From NCBI RefSeq assembly GCF_000338295.1, contig NZ_ANMO01000168.1, positions 1-64,000 of the forward strand: 64,000 nt of DNA, given 5' to 3'. The notes under the pieces are model-generated. The model made no database searches, was not told the origin of the DNA, and saw nothing but the letters and a program-made list of their open reading frames with translations. The position numbers and the translations under genes are program-made. The stretch is from Rhodopirellula europaea 6C (lineage in GTDB: Bacteria; Planctomycetota; Planctomycetia; Pirellulales; Pirellulaceae). Below, piece after piece: positions 19,218 to 29,106 of this stretch (positions are counted from its first letter, which is position 1; every line of letters begins with the position of its first letter).

Positions 19218-19610
19218 ATGACGACTGATTTGCCGCAACATGTGTTCCGTTTGCGAGTTCGCTACGACGAATGTGATCCGATGGGCCTGGTTCACCATTC
19301 AAATTACTTGCGATATTTCGAAATCGGACGGACGGAGTTCCTTCGATCATCGGGGGGCCGGTACCGCGAAGTGGAAGAAGCGGGCCTGTATGTCGTGGTG
19401 GTCCACATCGATTGTCGCTATCGTGCCTCCGCACGTTATGATGATGAAATCGATATCGTGACGAAAATCGCCAAAATCACCGCGGCCAAAATCATCCATG
19501 AATATGAGATTCGCCGCGGCGACGAGGTGCTCGTGCAAGCGACCGTGACATTGGCGGTGATAGATCAGAACGGTCGATTGCAACGTGTTCCCGAAGCATT
19601 GTTGACTTGA
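19218..19610 (+). CDS. YbgC-like acyl-CoA thioesterase
   Basis: This is a 130-residue hot-dog-fold thioesterase of the 4-hydroxybenzoyl-CoA thioesterase/YbgC type. The diagnostic segment is RVRYDECDPMGLVHHSNYLRYFE, split here by the family catalytic Asp (DPMG), followed by RTEFLRSSG. YbgC enzymes hydrolyse short-chain acyl-CoA and in proteobacteria belong to the Tol-Pal operon; no tol genes are seen here. ATG 19218 gives the family length, while an upstream ATG at 19131 adds 29 unconserved residues. The stop overlaps a possible TTG start of the next gene. Confidence 0.87.
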   Translation: MTTDLPQHVFRLRVRYDECDPMGLVHHSNYLRYFEIGRTEFLRSSGGRYREVEEAGLYVVVVHIDCRYRASARYDDEIDIVTKIAKITAAKIIHEYEIRRGDEVLVQATVTLAVIDQNGRLQRVPEALLT

Positions 19611-19645
19611 AGCTCTTTGACTCTTTCCTTCCTGGTGCCCTCCCA

Positions 19646-20701
19646 ATGCGTCCTGACCAACCTACCCGATCGCTCAGCAACCGCCGCCAATTCCTCCGCC
19701 GCCTCGGAATCACTTCCGCCGTTGGTTACGCCGCGTACTTGGCCCACCAAGTCAGCCCCTCGCCACTGAGCACCGACGCCAATGGATTGCTGGGGAAGGG
19801 CAGGGCACTTTGGGCAGCCGAAACGAGCGAAGCAACATCGGAAACCAGCGGCGGCTACCTGAAGCAGTCTCTGAAAGCCGGCATGATCCGGGCCGGTAAG
19901 TCCGACGCAGCCAACCCTTGGATCGAACGGTTTCGAATCGCCAAAGACGCCGGCTTCGAAGGCGTCGAACCCAACACGTCACCTGGTATGGACGTCAAAG
20001 CGATGGTCGCCGCGTCGGCGGAAACCGGTTTGACGATCGACGGAACCGTCGGTGGCTATCACTGGGGAACAACACACACGAGTCCCGATGCAGCAACTCG
20101 CAAGAAAGCTCAACAGTTACTCGAAGAGTCGCTGCAGCAGACCGCCGACTTGGGCGCCAACACTTTCCTAATCGTTCCGGGGCATGGCAAAGACGGCACG
20201 GCCGAAGAAGTCCGCCAACGAGCTTTCGAAGCTCTTGATCGCGCCGTTCCGCTCGCCGAAAAGCTCGGCGTCAAAATCTTGATCGAGAATGTTTGGAACC
20301 ACTTCCTCTACGATCACGGTGGAGACGAAAAGCAATCGGCTCAACCACTGGCAGATTTCGTCGACTCGTTCAACACATCTTGGATCGGTGTCCAATTCGA
20401 TCTTGGCAACCACTGGAAGTACGGCGATGTGGCCGAGTGGGTGAAGACTTTGGGACATCGCATCGGCAAGCTGGACATCAAAGGCTTTTCGCGTGAAAAG
20501 GGTCGCTTCACCGACGTTACCGAAGGCGATATCGATTGGGCGAGCGTCCGAAAGGCACTCGCTGAGATCAAGTTTGAAGGCTGGGTCGCGGCGGAAGTCG
20601 GCGGTGGCGACGCGGAACGACTGAAGAAGATTCACGGCCAAATTGAAACCGCCTTGCATTGCTCAAAATCGCTATCACAAATCAAGGCGGAGACCGCGTG
20701 A
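19646..20701 (+). CDS. Tat-exported sugar phosphate isomerase/epimerase family protein
   Basis: The 351-residue protein has a twin-arginine signal (NRRQFLRRLGITS) and a xylose-isomerase-like TIM barrel (AP endonuclease 2 superfamily). Putative metal ligands are Glu in KILIENVWNHF, Asp in VQFDLGNHW, and Glu in WVAAEVGGG. Planctomycetes have many such secreted isomerase-like proteins, with substrates mostly unknown. ATG 19646 puts the Tat motif about 15 residues in; TTG 19607 would lengthen it and overlap ybgC. The last bases overlap the rsmH start (GTGA), so the two genes are coupled. Two GGGNAGGG octamers (19793-19805) fall in the post-signal linker. Confidence 0.85.
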   Translation: MRPDQPTRSLSNRRQFLRRLGITSAVGYAAYLAHQVSPSPLSTDANGLLGKGRALWAAETSEATSETSGGYLKQSLKAGMIRAGKSDAANPWIERFRIAKDAGFEGVEPNTSPGMDVKAMVAASAETGLTIDGTVGGYHWGTTHTSPDAATRKKAQQLLEESLQQTADLGANTFLIVPGHGKDGTAEEVRQRAFEALDRAVPLAEKLGVKILIENVWNHFLYDHGGDEKQSAQPLADFVDSFNTSWIGVQFDLGNHWKYGDVAEWVKTLGHRIGKLDIKGFSREKGRFTDVTEGDIDWASVRKALAEIKFEGWVAAEVGGGDAERLKKIHGQIETALHCSKSLSQIKAETA

Positions 20702-21675
20702 CGGCGTCGCAACCACTGGACCAAACCAACCAAGACTCTGAGTCAGCCTCCGCCGGTTCATCCGCCGCGGAGACAGAACACGTCAGCGTGATGCCGAATG
20801 AGATCGTGCAATGGGTTCGAGAAATCAACCCGACCACGATCATCGATGGCACCTACGGTGGCGGTGGGCACACACGTTTGTTGGCCGAGGTTTTGGCCGA
20901 CGCGGGCTCCACTTCCGACACGCCGCGTGTGATCGCGATTGATCGTGACCCCGCCGTCGTTCGTCGTGACGAGCAAAAATCTTGGATCAAAAACGATCCA
21001 CGAATCGAGCTGTTTCTTGGCAGCTATGAAAGCTCGCCCAAGGCGCTTGACGCACTGGATCTGACGCACGCTGATGCGTTGGTACTGGACCTCGGTCTGT
21101 CCAGTGATCAGCTCGCCGATCGGAATCGTGGCTTCACATTCACGATTGATGACGCGGAGCTGGACCTTCGGTTCGATCCGGAAAACGGAGTGCCAGCGTA
21201 CCGGTGGCTGCAACAACACAGCGAAAAAGAAATCGCCGACGCGATCTATCAATTTGGCGAAGAACGATTCAGCCGCCGCATCGCCAAACAGATCTTCTTG
21301 CGAGCCCGCGAACGCAATCCGGTGACCAAGGTTGGTGAGTTGGTGGAGATCTGTCGTCGCTGTGTGCCTCGTTCACGCAATCACGACATTCATCCCGCGA
21401 CGCGAACGTTTCAGGCATTGCGGATCGCGGTCAACGACGAGCTCGGTGGACTGACACGGACCTTGCAATCCGCTCCCGAGTGGATCGCACCCGGTGGCCG
21501 AGTCGCGGTGATCAGCTTTCACTCTTTGGAAGATCGCATTGTCAAAAATGCTTTCCGAGAAGATCACCGATGGGAAATCCTGACGAAGAAACCGCTGCGA
21601 CCAACTGACGAAGAAGTCCAAGCAAACCCACGCAGCCGCAGCGCCAAACTCCGAGTCGCCAAACGAGTCGAGTGA
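20698..21675 (+). CDS. rsmH: 16S rRNA (cytosine1402-N4)-methyltransferase
   Basis: RsmH (MraW) N4-methylates C1402 in the 16S rRNA P-site region. The 325-residue protein has HVSVMPNEIVQWV, the SAM-binding IDGTYGGGGHTRLLAE, LVLDLGLSSDQLAD, FEALRIAVNDELGG-type text (here FQALRIAVNDELGGL) and VISFHSLEDRIVKNAF. GTG 20698 is preferred: it overlaps the upstream stop as GTGA, and AAGGCGGAG lies just upstream. The usual neighbours mraZ and ftsL and the mur genes are absent, so the gene is outside a dcw cluster here. Confidence 0.94.
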   Translation: MTASQPLDQTNQDSESASAGSSAAETEHVSVMPNEIVQWVREINPTTIIDGTYGGGGHTRLLAEVLADAGSTSDTPRVIAIDRDPAVVRRDEQKSWIKNDPRIELFLGSYESSPKALDALDLTHADALVLDLGLSSDQLADRNRGFTFTIDDAELDLRFDPENGVPAYRWLQQHSEKEIADAIYQFGEERFSRRIAKQIFLRARERNPVTKVGELVEICRRCVPRSRNHDIHPATRTFQALRIAVNDELGGLTRTLQSAPEWIAPGGRVAVISFHSLEDRIVKNAFREDHRWEILTKKPLRPTDEEVQANPRSRSAKLRVAKRVE

Positions 21676-21772
21676 ATTCCGCAACCGTGACATGTCAACC
21701 TGCAGCACGTTGGTCTCCAACGTGAATCCACCCATCTCATTAGAGAACCACCGAGCGACAGTTCGCGATGCC

Positions 21773-22747
21773 CTAATCGCCCCGGGAAATCAGCCAACCT
21801 TCCGGCGGCGGTGGCAGATCAAACGCGTTGTGATAGTCCCGCTGACGCATCTCGATCCAAAACAACGTCTCTTCTGCGAGCGACTTGTTCATGGGCGAGA
21901 ACGCCGACCAGCGAACCGCTTCGGTCACTCGCTCCTTTGCCACAGTGAAGTCTTGCCGTGCCGCTGCGGCGATCGACGCGTTGATGAGTGCTGCTGCACT
22001 GCGTGGATGCGATTCTAAAACCTGCTGCCAACGCTGTTCCGCAGCCGGCCAATTGCCTGATCGAGCCAACTCGTTGCCACGTCGAATCGCTCGACTGCCC
22101 GGAGACAACCTTGGCGAAGCCAAAGTCACTTGTTGTCGATCGACGCTGGCGGTGAGCAGCCGTTTTGTTTCCAGCACCACCGCGCGGCGTGTTCGTTCGG
22201 CCACATCGGGAATGTTCAATAGATGCGGGTACCGTTGCGAAATCAGTGCCTCGTCGACTGAAACCGGCATCCCGGCCGATTCCGCATCGGGATGCAATCC
22301 AGTCAATCGCCATGACAGGCTGACTTTGTCGTCGCGATCCTCATGTCCGGTTGCCTGCAAAATTTCACCGTGCAACAGATAACGCAATCCTTCGCGTCGA
22401 GCGGCTGCACTGACCGCCACATCGTTGGGTTCTTCTTCGAAACCCGAAACGAGCCGAATGTTCGATGGGCTTTCCAATTGCTCCGCCGCGATCAATCGCC
22501 AACGCAAGGGTTGTTCCGCTAACAGAGCCTCCTCGATCGGATCAGCCCACTCATCAGGCCCAGAGATGCCCATGAAAGCGACTCCAGCCGGTTCGGCAGC
22601 CAACTGTGGCGGTTGCCAAACGTGGACCGGAGCGGTGGTTTTACAACCCGCCAGCAAGATCCAGCACGCGCACACCCCTAACCAAGCACCTCGAGACACC
22701 CAAGGTGAGGGCCAGCGTCGCTCGATGGGAATCGCCGAGCCTAGCAT
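21773..22747 (-). CDS. Putative lipoprotein with TPR-like C-terminus
   Basis: This 324-residue protein has a lipoprotein signal peptide (basic ERRW, hydrophobic core, lipobox LLAGC at about residue 35). The middle part has a short alpha/beta domain (GVAFMGISGPDEW, LRYLLHGEILQATG). Residues about 235-300 read as TPR-like helices (GNELARSGNWPAAEQRWQQ, then AALINASIAAAARQDF). I do not recognise a family; it may be an outer- or inner-membrane-anchored assembly factor. ATG 22747 is chosen because it starts just before the signal peptide. It is divergent from the kinase gene at 22907. Confidence 0.72.
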   Translation of the reverse strand: MLGSAIPIERRWPSPWVSRGAWLGVCACWILLAGCKTTAPVHVWQPPQLAAEPAGVAFMGISGPDEWADPIEEALLAEQPLRWRLIAAEQLESPSNIRLVSGFEEEPNDVAVSAAARREGLRYLLHGEILQATGHEDRDDKVSLSWRLTGLHPDAESAGMPVSVDEALISQRYPHLLNIPDVAERTRRAVVLETKRLLTASVDRQQVTLASPRLSPGSRAIRRGNELARSGNWPAAEQRWQQVLESHPRSAAALINASIAAAARQDFTVAKERVTEAVRWSAFSPMNKSLAEETLFWIEMRQRDYHNAFDLPPPPEGWLISRGD

Positions 22748-22906
22748 GCGGTGAAAAAGCTTCCTTTCGAACAAAAACCGATCCCCGCAGAAAGGGACCT
22801 GAAGCGGACGGTAGCCAAACAGAACGTCTCGCGGCAAGTTATCTTGTGTGAACTAGACTTAGAATCTGTCCGTGAAACTCGTTCTCGCCCCGCGTTGATT
22901 TTTTGT

Positions 22907-24778
22907 ATGGCTTCGTTGTTCGTCATTCGAGGACGTGACCAAGGAAAACACTTCCAGCTCGCACCGACGGTCACGCGACTGGGACGTGAATCCAGCAACA
23001 ATGTGCAGTTGCTCGACAACGAGGCTTCGCGAAGCCACGCCGAAATTCGCGGTGACGGCACCGGACGTCGTTACGAACTGGTCGACCTGGGCAGCAGCAA
23101 CGGCACACTCGTCAACAATCGCAAGATCACACGCCACGTTCTGACCAGTGGCGATCGGGTGGAAATCGGTTCGACGCTGCTGATTTTTACCGGCACCGGC
23201 AACGTGTCTGCTCTCGATGCGGCTCACGGCGTCGACATCGTTCGCCAAGTCCGCGGAGGCGATGCCAGCAACATCGTTTCTTCGCTGTCTCGCGAAGGCG
23301 TCGTCTCGCCATACACACCGGGTGGCTCTTCATCCAACAGCCCATCAACCGATAAACCCGCGACCTCGCCGACGACTCTGCCGCCACCAATCCCGCCACC
23401 CATCGAGAATCAACCAGCGCCGTCTCGCGACCAGGAGGTCGATTCCTCGGCATCGGATTCGGATACACATGGTCAATTCCACGGGCCGCCGGTCATCGGT
23501 CGACTCGATGCAGACCGCTCGCTGGAAGTCATGTATTTGACCGCGATCGCGGTCGGACGGACTGACGACCTAGACGAGGTTTTGGATCGCGTCCTCAAGT
23601 TGGTCTTTGACTGGGTCGAGGCTGATCGCGGATGCATCATGCTTCGCGACCCGGAATCCAAACGACTGACGCCGGCCGCACGCTGCGATCGGGAATCGGC
23701 GACTGATGCAACGAAACAAAAACCTTCGTCCAAACCGCAAGACCGTATCCAAATCAGCCATACGATTTTGGATTACGTGCTGCAACACAAACAGGGCGTT
23801 CGCACAAACGACGCACTTGATGACGAACGGTTTGATTCCGCCGCGTCGATTGTTCAAGGCGGAGTTCGCGAAGCCCTCTGCGTTCCGTTGCAGGGTCGAT
23901 ACGAAATCGTTGGCATGCTTTACGTCGACACCTACACCACACCTGGAGAACTGGTTCGGAAAGGTGGCGCGACACGATTCCATGACGAACACCTTCGATT
24001 GATTACCGCTGTTGGACACCAAGCCGCACTCGCTATTGAAGACACGTTCTACTACTCGGCTCTGTTGCAGGGCGAACGTTTGGCTGCGATGGGCCAAACG
24101 ATCGCCACGCTTTCACACCACATCAAAAACATCCTGCAAGGCGTCCGAGGCGGAAGCTATCTGATCGAATCGGGACTGCAGAAAGATGACACCGATGCGA
24201 TCCGTCGAGGTTGGTCCATCGTTGATCGCAACCAAGAACGAATCAGCAACCTTGTGCTTGACATGCTGACGTTCTCAAAAGAACGCGAACCGGAACTACA
24301 AGATGGCAACCTTAACGAAGTTGTGAGCGACGTGGTCGAACTCATGCAGAGCAGGGCAGGGCAGAGCGAAATTGAACTCGCTTCTGACCTAGATTCGACG
24401 TTGCCGATCGCCACCTTTGATAGCGAAGCGATTCACCGAGCCGTGCTGAACTTGGTCACCAACGCGATCGATGCCGCCACCAAGACGGTGCTAGTGAAAA
24501 CGTTTTACGATGCGGCCCAGGGCTGGATCGTCGACGTGGAAGACGACGGCGAAGGCGTTCCCGAAGAAGACCGCGAACAGATCTTCTCGCTGTTTGAGTC
24601 CAAAAAAGGTGCTCGTGGAACCGGCCTCGGATTGCCCGTCAGTGCAAAAGTGCTGCGTGAGCATGGAGGCACGTTGACCGTCGATGACGCGGCAAGTGGC
24701 GGAGCTCGTTTCCGAATGATCTTACCGGCCACCGGAACTGATATTAGCGAGCTATCACGCAGCGAGACGCAAGCTTAA
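22907..24778 (+). CDS. FHA-GAF sensor histidine kinase
   Basis: The 623-residue kinase combines an N-terminal FHA domain (about residues 20-95, RLGRESSNNVQLLDN, SRSHAEI and GSSNGTLVNN), a Pro/Ser linker, a GAF domain (about 200-385) and a histidine-kinase core. The phospho-accepting His is in the H-box LSHHIKNILQG (about 400). The ATP lid has the N-box NLVTNAIDA, the G1 box DDGEGVPEED and the G2 box GTGLGLPVS. There is no membrane segment, so it is cytoplasmic and may read phosphothreonine signals from Ser/Thr kinases. ATG 22907 (MASLFVIRG) matches the FHA start. No response regulator is adjacent. Confidence 0.9.
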   Translation: MASLFVIRGRDQGKHFQLAPTVTRLGRESSNNVQLLDNEASRSHAEIRGDGTGRRYELVDLGSSNGTLVNNRKITRHVLTSGDRVEIGSTLLIFTGTGNVSALDAAHGVDIVRQVRGGDASNIVSSLSREGVVSPYTPGGSSSNSPSTDKPATSPTTLPPPIPPPIENQPAPSRDQEVDSSASDSDTHGQFHGPPVIGRLDADRSLEVMYLTAIAVGRTDDLDEVLDRVLKLVFDWVEADRGCIMLRDPESKRLTPAARCDRESATDATKQKPSSKPQDRIQISHTILDYVLQHKQGVRTNDALDDERFDSAASIVQGGVREALCVPLQGRYEIVGMLYVDTYTTPGELVRKGGATRFHDEHLRLITAVGHQAALAIEDTFYYSALLQGERLAAMGQTIATLSHHIKNILQGVRGGSYLIESGLQKDDTDAIRRGWSIVDRNQERISNLVLDMLTFSKEREPELQDGNLNEVVSDVVELMQSRAGQSEIELASDLDSTLPIATFDSEAIHRAVLNLVTNAIDAATKTVLVKTFYDAAQGWIVDVEDDGEGVPEEDREQIFSLFESKKGARGTGLGLPVSAKVLREHGGTLTVDDAASGGARFRMILPATGTDISELSRSETQA

Positions 24779-24857
24779 GGCTCTCGCGGAGATGCCTTCT
24801 CTCATGTTTTGCAAATCGAAATTCCCGACTCACGCGAGGATTCACTTGAGCGGGAAG

Positions 24858-25718
24858 TCACTTGAACTGCAACGAGTCAAAGAACTCCGACGGCTTGTCG
24901 AGTTCACTTTCGTGGGACCGCGGCTCGCGTTTGCCGCCAACTAAATCTTGGATCTCGGAGTACGGCGAATACATCACGACCACGAGATTTCGATTGTGAA
25001 CAAAGATTTCGCAGTCCGACCCTTCGATACCGCCCACGCCTGATTGCATGGTCCCCGCCATTCCATCCACTCCGGACCGGGTAACGGGACGAGAATTCGA
25101 AAGACGGATTCTCATGTCTCGCAACAATTCTGCAATCGGAATGCTTGGATCGATTGCCGCCGGCAAATCAGCCACCACCAACGAGTACTGAGAACCGGTT
25201 TCTTTCCGCCGGCCGGTGAGCTCGTGAACCGTCGTGCCGGGGAACTGTTGCGACTTGTCTCTCCGGTCTTCGCCAGCCGGCATGTTAACGGTGTAGCCTT
25301 TGTAACTCACGGTCGTCCAACCGCTGTGACGCGATCCCAGGTACCCAACGGCAAAGATCCCGCCGGCACACAGAACGATGCTCAACACACCGAGTCCAAC
25401 CAAGGTCCCGATGATTTTGAGAGCAGCGTTTGAACCGCCCCCCTTTGATTTTCTGGAAGGCTTCGGCGGCTCATAAACGGTGACCGGTCCCGAGGGTCGA
25501 AAGACCGAAGCCGGTGGCGTTGCCTGAGACGCGCCATAGCCAGGCAAGCTGTCGAACAGGTTTTCCGGAGGCACGTTGATCGGGACTGTGGAACCGGCCG
25601 GGGCTCGAACAGCGAGCATCAACTCACACTTCGGGCACTTCACTTTTCCCGCGTCCATCGTCGCAGGAATCTGCAACGTTGTTTTGCAGCGAGGACACAC
25701 TATCCGACGTCCGGTCAT
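24858..25718 (-). CDS. Zinc-ribbon single-pass membrane protein
   Basis: The 286-residue protein begins with a CPRCKTTLQIP ... KCPKCELMLAV four-cysteine zinc ribbon of the type common in planctomycetes, followed by a Pro-rich linker, a lysine patch and one membrane helix at about residues 100-130 (GTLVGLGVLSIVLCAGG). The C-terminal 150 residues (YKGYTVNMPAGEDRR to the end) form an extracytoplasmic domain with no family I know. The topology suggests a cytoplasmic metal-binding sensor coupled to an outer domain. It is convergent with the histidine kinase gene. Confidence 0.8.
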   Translation of the reverse strand: MTGRRIVCPRCKTTLQIPATMDAGKVKCPKCELMLAVRAPAGSTVPINVPPENLFDSLPGYGASQATPPASVFRPSGPVTVYEPPKPSRKSKGGGSNAALKIIGTLVGLGVLSIVLCAGGIFAVGYLGSRHSGWTTVSYKGYTVNMPAGEDRRDKSQQFPGTTVHELTGRRKETGSQYSLVVADLPAAIDPSIPIAELLRDMRIRLSNSRPVTRSGVDGMAGTMQSGVGGIEGSDCEIFVHNRNLVVVMYSPYSEIQDLVGGKREPRSHESELDKPSEFFDSLQFK

Positions 25719-25755
25719 CGAAACTCCCGCGGTTCATCACCCGGCAATGAGCAAA

Positions 25756-25825
25756 AAAAAGTGTCACATGCCTCTTATGCAAAGCACGCAGCAGGCCGCT
25801 CCGGCAAAAGGCACCTGACACTTTC
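25756..25825. repeat. REP/MITE-like inverted repeat
   Basis: Arms at about 25758-25776 (AAAGTGTCACATGCC) and 25806-25824 (reverse complement AAAGTGTCAGGTGCC) match at 16 of 19 positions around a 29-base centre. From memory, similar GTGTCAGGTGCC-type palindromes occur near REP-associated tyrosine transposase genes in planctomycetes; no transposase is seen here. It lies in the 160-bp space between nrnA and the zinc-ribbon gene. Confidence 0.55.
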
Positions 25826-25878
25826 TCCCAACCGTTCTTCGACAGTGATGCGACAGTTGGATCGGCCCGGATGCCAGT

Positions 25879-26871
25879 TTACCCCAGCGCGGCGGCGAGT
25901 GCGTCTCGAACGACTGGTAGAACTCGACCTTGGACATCATCCAAGGTGCCTTCCAAAAACGCTCCCGCGGCGGCTTTGTGCCCACCGCCGCCAAATTGGC
26001 GAGCAACCTCGTTGCAATCCAAGCCGCAACGACTTCGAAAGCTCAATTTGAAACCACCCCGCACTTGTCCGACGAAGATCACGGCGGCTTGGGTGCCGCG
26101 AATGGCCAGCGTCAAATTAATTGCGTCTTCGGTGTCATTCGGTTGAGCGCCGCACAACTCGAAATCCTCTTTGTTGACGGATGTGTAAACCAACGCTCCA
26201 TCCATCTCGGTGATCGTTCGAGAAAGGATCAATCCGCGAAGTTTTAATCGGCCGAGCGTGTCACGCTCATACAGATCGCCGTACACCTCGCTGGGAACAA
26301 CCCCCGCATCGATCAACCGAGCAATCGTTCGATACGTGTCCGAAGTAACACTTGGGAACCGGAACCATCCGGTGTCAGTCGCAATGGCAGCAAACAAAGG
26401 CGTCGCCATCGTTCGCGTCAGTGGAACATTCAGCGCATCGGCGGCTTGAACGACCAAATGACCTGTCGCTTCGGACTGATAATCCTTGTACATCCGCGCG
26501 CCCAATTCATCTTCACCAACATGGTGATCGAGCACCATTTTGTCGGCTCGCGACGCACGGATGACGTCGCCCATGTCACCAAGCTGAGCCCAGGCGCTGG
26601 TGTCAAGAATCATAATGCAGTCCGCTTTCACGTCTTCGGCCTCAACCGAATCACCCAGCACTTCGATGTTGCCAGCGGGATCCAAAAACGACAAAGCCTG
26701 AGGAGTCCTGTGAGCATTGATGATACGAACATCCTTGCCAATCGCTCGCAGGACTTCCGCCATTCCTAGTTCGCTGCCCAGTGCATCGCAATCGGGACGA
26801 ATGTGGCTGACCAAAACGAACGATTGGTAATGTTGAATTTGATCAACAAATGCTTTCCAGTTAACTCCCAC
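25879..26871 (-). CDS. nrnA: DHH-family phosphoesterase (NrnA-like)
   Basis: NrnA-type enzymes degrade nanoRNAs of 2-5 nt and dephosphorylate pAp, using a manganese-dependent DHH core. Motifs: SHIRPDCDALGSELG (metal ligands), ILDTSAWAQLGD, LDHHVGED (the DHH motif, about residue 117) and the DHHA1 signature GGGGHKAAAG near the C-terminus. The 330-residue length is typical. It follows ribF by 15 bases on the same strand, a likely two-gene operon. Confidence 0.92.
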   Translation of the reverse strand: MGVNWKAFVDQIQHYQSFVLVSHIRPDCDALGSELGMAEVLRAIGKDVRIINAHRTPQALSFLDPAGNIEVLGDSVEAEDVKADCIMILDTSAWAQLGDMGDVIRASRADKMVLDHHVGEDELGARMYKDYQSEATGHLVVQAADALNVPLTRTMATPLFAAIATDTGWFRFPSVTSDTYRTIARLIDAGVVPSEVYGDLYERDTLGRLKLRGLILSRTITEMDGALVYTSVNKEDFELCGAQPNDTEDAINLTLAIRGTQAAVIFVGQVRGGFKLSFRSRCGLDCNEVARQFGGGGHKAAAGAFLEGTLDDVQGRVLPVVRDALAAALG

Positions 26872-26886
26872 GAGCGGGTCTTTCTT

Positions 26887-27858
26887 TCAAGAACGAGATT
26901 GAAGAGATGAAACCGTTTCACGAACGGTTTGTAAATCGATTTGCAGTTGTTGTTTCAAGGCGGACGCATCGGCGAACTTAATCACGCCCCGAACTTGACT
27001 CACCAAAGTCAGCGACAACGACTTTCCATAAAGATCGCCATCATAGTCGAGCAGGTGAGCTTCGATCTTTGTCTCCTGGTGATCGTTGAACGTTGGGTTC
27101 GGGCCAATGTGAACTGCCGTGGGATGATTGGTCGGGCCTTCACATCCTTCCCCACATGTCAGAGCCGCATAAACACCGTGCTCGGGAAGCAACGTCTTCA
27201 CACCGCCCAAATTCGCGGTGGGAAATCCCAACGTGCGGCCGCGCTGTTCACCGGTCGTCACCACTCCGGTCAAACGATAACGGCTGCCGAGCATTTGGTT
27301 CGCCAAAACGATATCGCCTGATGCGATCGCTTCCCGGATGCGTGAACTGCTGACCATGCGTTCGTCGCGAACCGATGGAACCACAATCTCGACGTCAATC
27401 TGACGCTCCGCAGCCAACTCTTTCAAGCGCGTTGTGTTGCCGGCTCGATCGCGGCCAAAGAAGAAATTTGGGCCTTCGATGATGGCCTTGGCTGACAACT
27501 GTTCCACGATCAAACGCTGAAAGAACTCTTCAGCGGTTTGATTCAAAAAATCGCGAGTGGCCTCGCAAACCAGCAAATGATCGATCCCGGAACTGGACAT
27601 CAGCTCAGCTCGACGAGCCAGGCTGGTCAAACTAGGAGGCGCCCCGTGCGGCCGCAGCACCGACGCCGGGTGCGGGTCCATCACGATCGCGATTGCTTTG
27701 CCGCCAACCCGCTGAGCGTGCCACCGGACACGTTCGAGCAAAGCACGGTGTCCCAAATGAACCCCGTCAAAGTTGCCGATACTGACCGCGCCACCCTGAA
27801 GCGATTGATGCAGGTCGGAGTCGCCCGCAAGGTCGCTCAAGTGGATCAGGGAAGTCAT
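26887..27858 (-). CDS. ribF: Bifunctional riboflavin kinase / FAD synthetase
   Basis: The protein converts riboflavin to FMN and then FAD. The N-terminal adenylyltransferase (residues about 20-170) has VSIGNFDGVHLGHRALLERV in part and the ISSSRIREAI-type SSSRIREAIASG. The C-terminal riboflavin kinase (about 190-315) has GRTLGFPTANL and IEAHLLDYDGDLYGK. At 323 residues it is full length. It is upstream of nrnA in one operon, as in many bacteria. Confidence 0.95.
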   Translation of the reverse strand: MTSLIHLSDLAGDSDLHQSLQGGAVSIGNFDGVHLGHRALLERVRWHAQRVGGKAIAIVMDPHPASVLRPHGAPPSLTSLARRAELMSSSGIDHLLVCEATRDFLNQTAEEFFQRLIVEQLSAKAIIEGPNFFFGRDRAGNTTRLKELAAERQIDVEIVVPSVRDERMVSSSRIREAIASGDIVLANQMLGSRYRLTGVVTTGEQRGRTLGFPTANLGGVKTLLPEHGVYAALTCGEGCEGPTNHPTAVHIGPNPTFNDHQETKIEAHLLDYDGDLYGKSLSLTLVSQVRGVIKFADASALKQQLQIDLQTVRETVSSLQSRS

Positions 27859-27967
27859 TCAAACGGAGCAGGGCTGGGGAGAGACAAAAGGAAACGGGCT
27901 GATTTTGCTCAGTATGCCTGATTCACCTCGATTTCGTCAGATCCCATGGTGGTGGGCAATCTTTGAT

Positions 27968-28891
27968 TCAGTGGCTTCCGTTCGCGGGCTGAGTCATCTC
28001 ATCCGCGACCGAGGCCAACGCCTCCAATGCGTGCAGCGAAGTCATGCCCGCATGACTGAATCGGGCTGCCGCCTCATCACCACAGCGACCATGAATCCAT
28101 ACCCCCAACCTCGCCGCATCGGGACCGCTCAAGCCTTGCCCGAGCAACGACGTCACGATGCCGGTCAGCACGTCACCACAGCCCGCCGTGGCCATTCCTG
28201 GATTGCCCGTCGTGTTCTGCCAAACCTGCTTGGCTCCGTTCCCACTTTGATACGCGACGTGTGACGGTCCACCTTTCACAACGATGGTCAAACCCAACCG
28301 ACACGCTAACTCGGCAGCGGCTTCCACTTGAGCGTCGACATCTTTCGCGGGTGCTCCGGTCAAACGCTGCAACTCACCAGGGTGAGGCGTCAACACGCAA
28401 GCGGCATCGTCTTCGCCCCTTTCGAACCGACCGTCCGAAAACCAATTGTTTTGAGCGATGATGTTCAACGCGTCCGCATCCAGAACCAATGGCAAATCCT
28501 TTTTCGTGAGCAGCCCCTCCACGATCGTTGCACCACCTGATCCCGTGGTCATTCCAGGTCCACAACCAATGGCTGCTTGGGCTGATAGTCGATCCTCCAG
28601 CGATTGCCACGCAGAATCGGCGAGCTTCTCGCCGTCATCTCGCAGCCCAATTGTCATCAGCGCCGGATGGAAACCGGCGACACAATCCAAAATGCAATCG
28701 GGAACCGCTGCCGCCACCAAGCCTGATCCAGTGTGCAACGCCGCGATCGATGACAATGCGATCGATCCCGCCATACCACGAGAGCCGCCGATCAACAGAA
28801 CGCGACCAAAATTGCCTTTGTGAGCCGACGATTCGCGATGCGGAATCCGCAGCGGCGGCGGGCTGGTAGACTGTGTCTCAATGGATGGCAT
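27968..28891 (-). CDS. nnrD: ADP-dependent NAD(P)H-hydrate dehydratase
   Basis: NnrD repairs damaged hydrated NAD(P)H. The 307-residue protein is the C-terminal half of the YjeF/Nnr fusion: it has [40 protein letters not shown], and the catalytic-loop text [16 protein letters not shown]. The N-terminal epimerase domain (NnrE) is missing, so the epimerase must be elsewhere or absent. It is divergent from the potassium channel gene with 215 bases between. Confidence 0.93.
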   Translation of the reverse strand: MPSIETQSTSPPPLRIPHRESSAHKGNFGRVLLIGGSRGMAGSIALSSIAALHTGSGLVAAAVPDCILDCVAGFHPALMTIGLRDDGEKLADSAWQSLEDRLSAQAAIGCGPGMTTGSGGATIVEGLLTKKDLPLVLDADALNIIAQNNWFSDGRFERGEDDAACVLTPHPGELQRLTGAPAKDVDAQVEAAAELACRLGLTIVVKGGPSHVAYQSGNGAKQVWQNTTGNPGMATAGCGDVLTGIVTSLLGQGLSGPDAARLGVWIHGRCGDEAAARFSHAGMTSLHALEALASVADEMTQPANGSH

Positions 28892-29106
28892 TTCAAGCTC
28901 GCAGGTTGATTGATTGTCGCACTGGCAGTGACCGCGAAGTCGGTTTACCGAACGTTCCTCACGTCACGATCAACGTATCAATCAAAGCAGATAAAATGCA
29001 AACGGCGCGCAAATTTCGCGACGCTAAACTGGATCCAGATTCATGAGTCGCGTGGCTTCACGAACCACTCAACTCAACGTTTGTCTCGTCGCAACTTTCG
29101 TTTGTT

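Noticed and set aside
25756-25825. A CRISPR repeat
   Set aside because: A single inverted pair only; no regularly spaced repeats or cas genes anywhere in the window.
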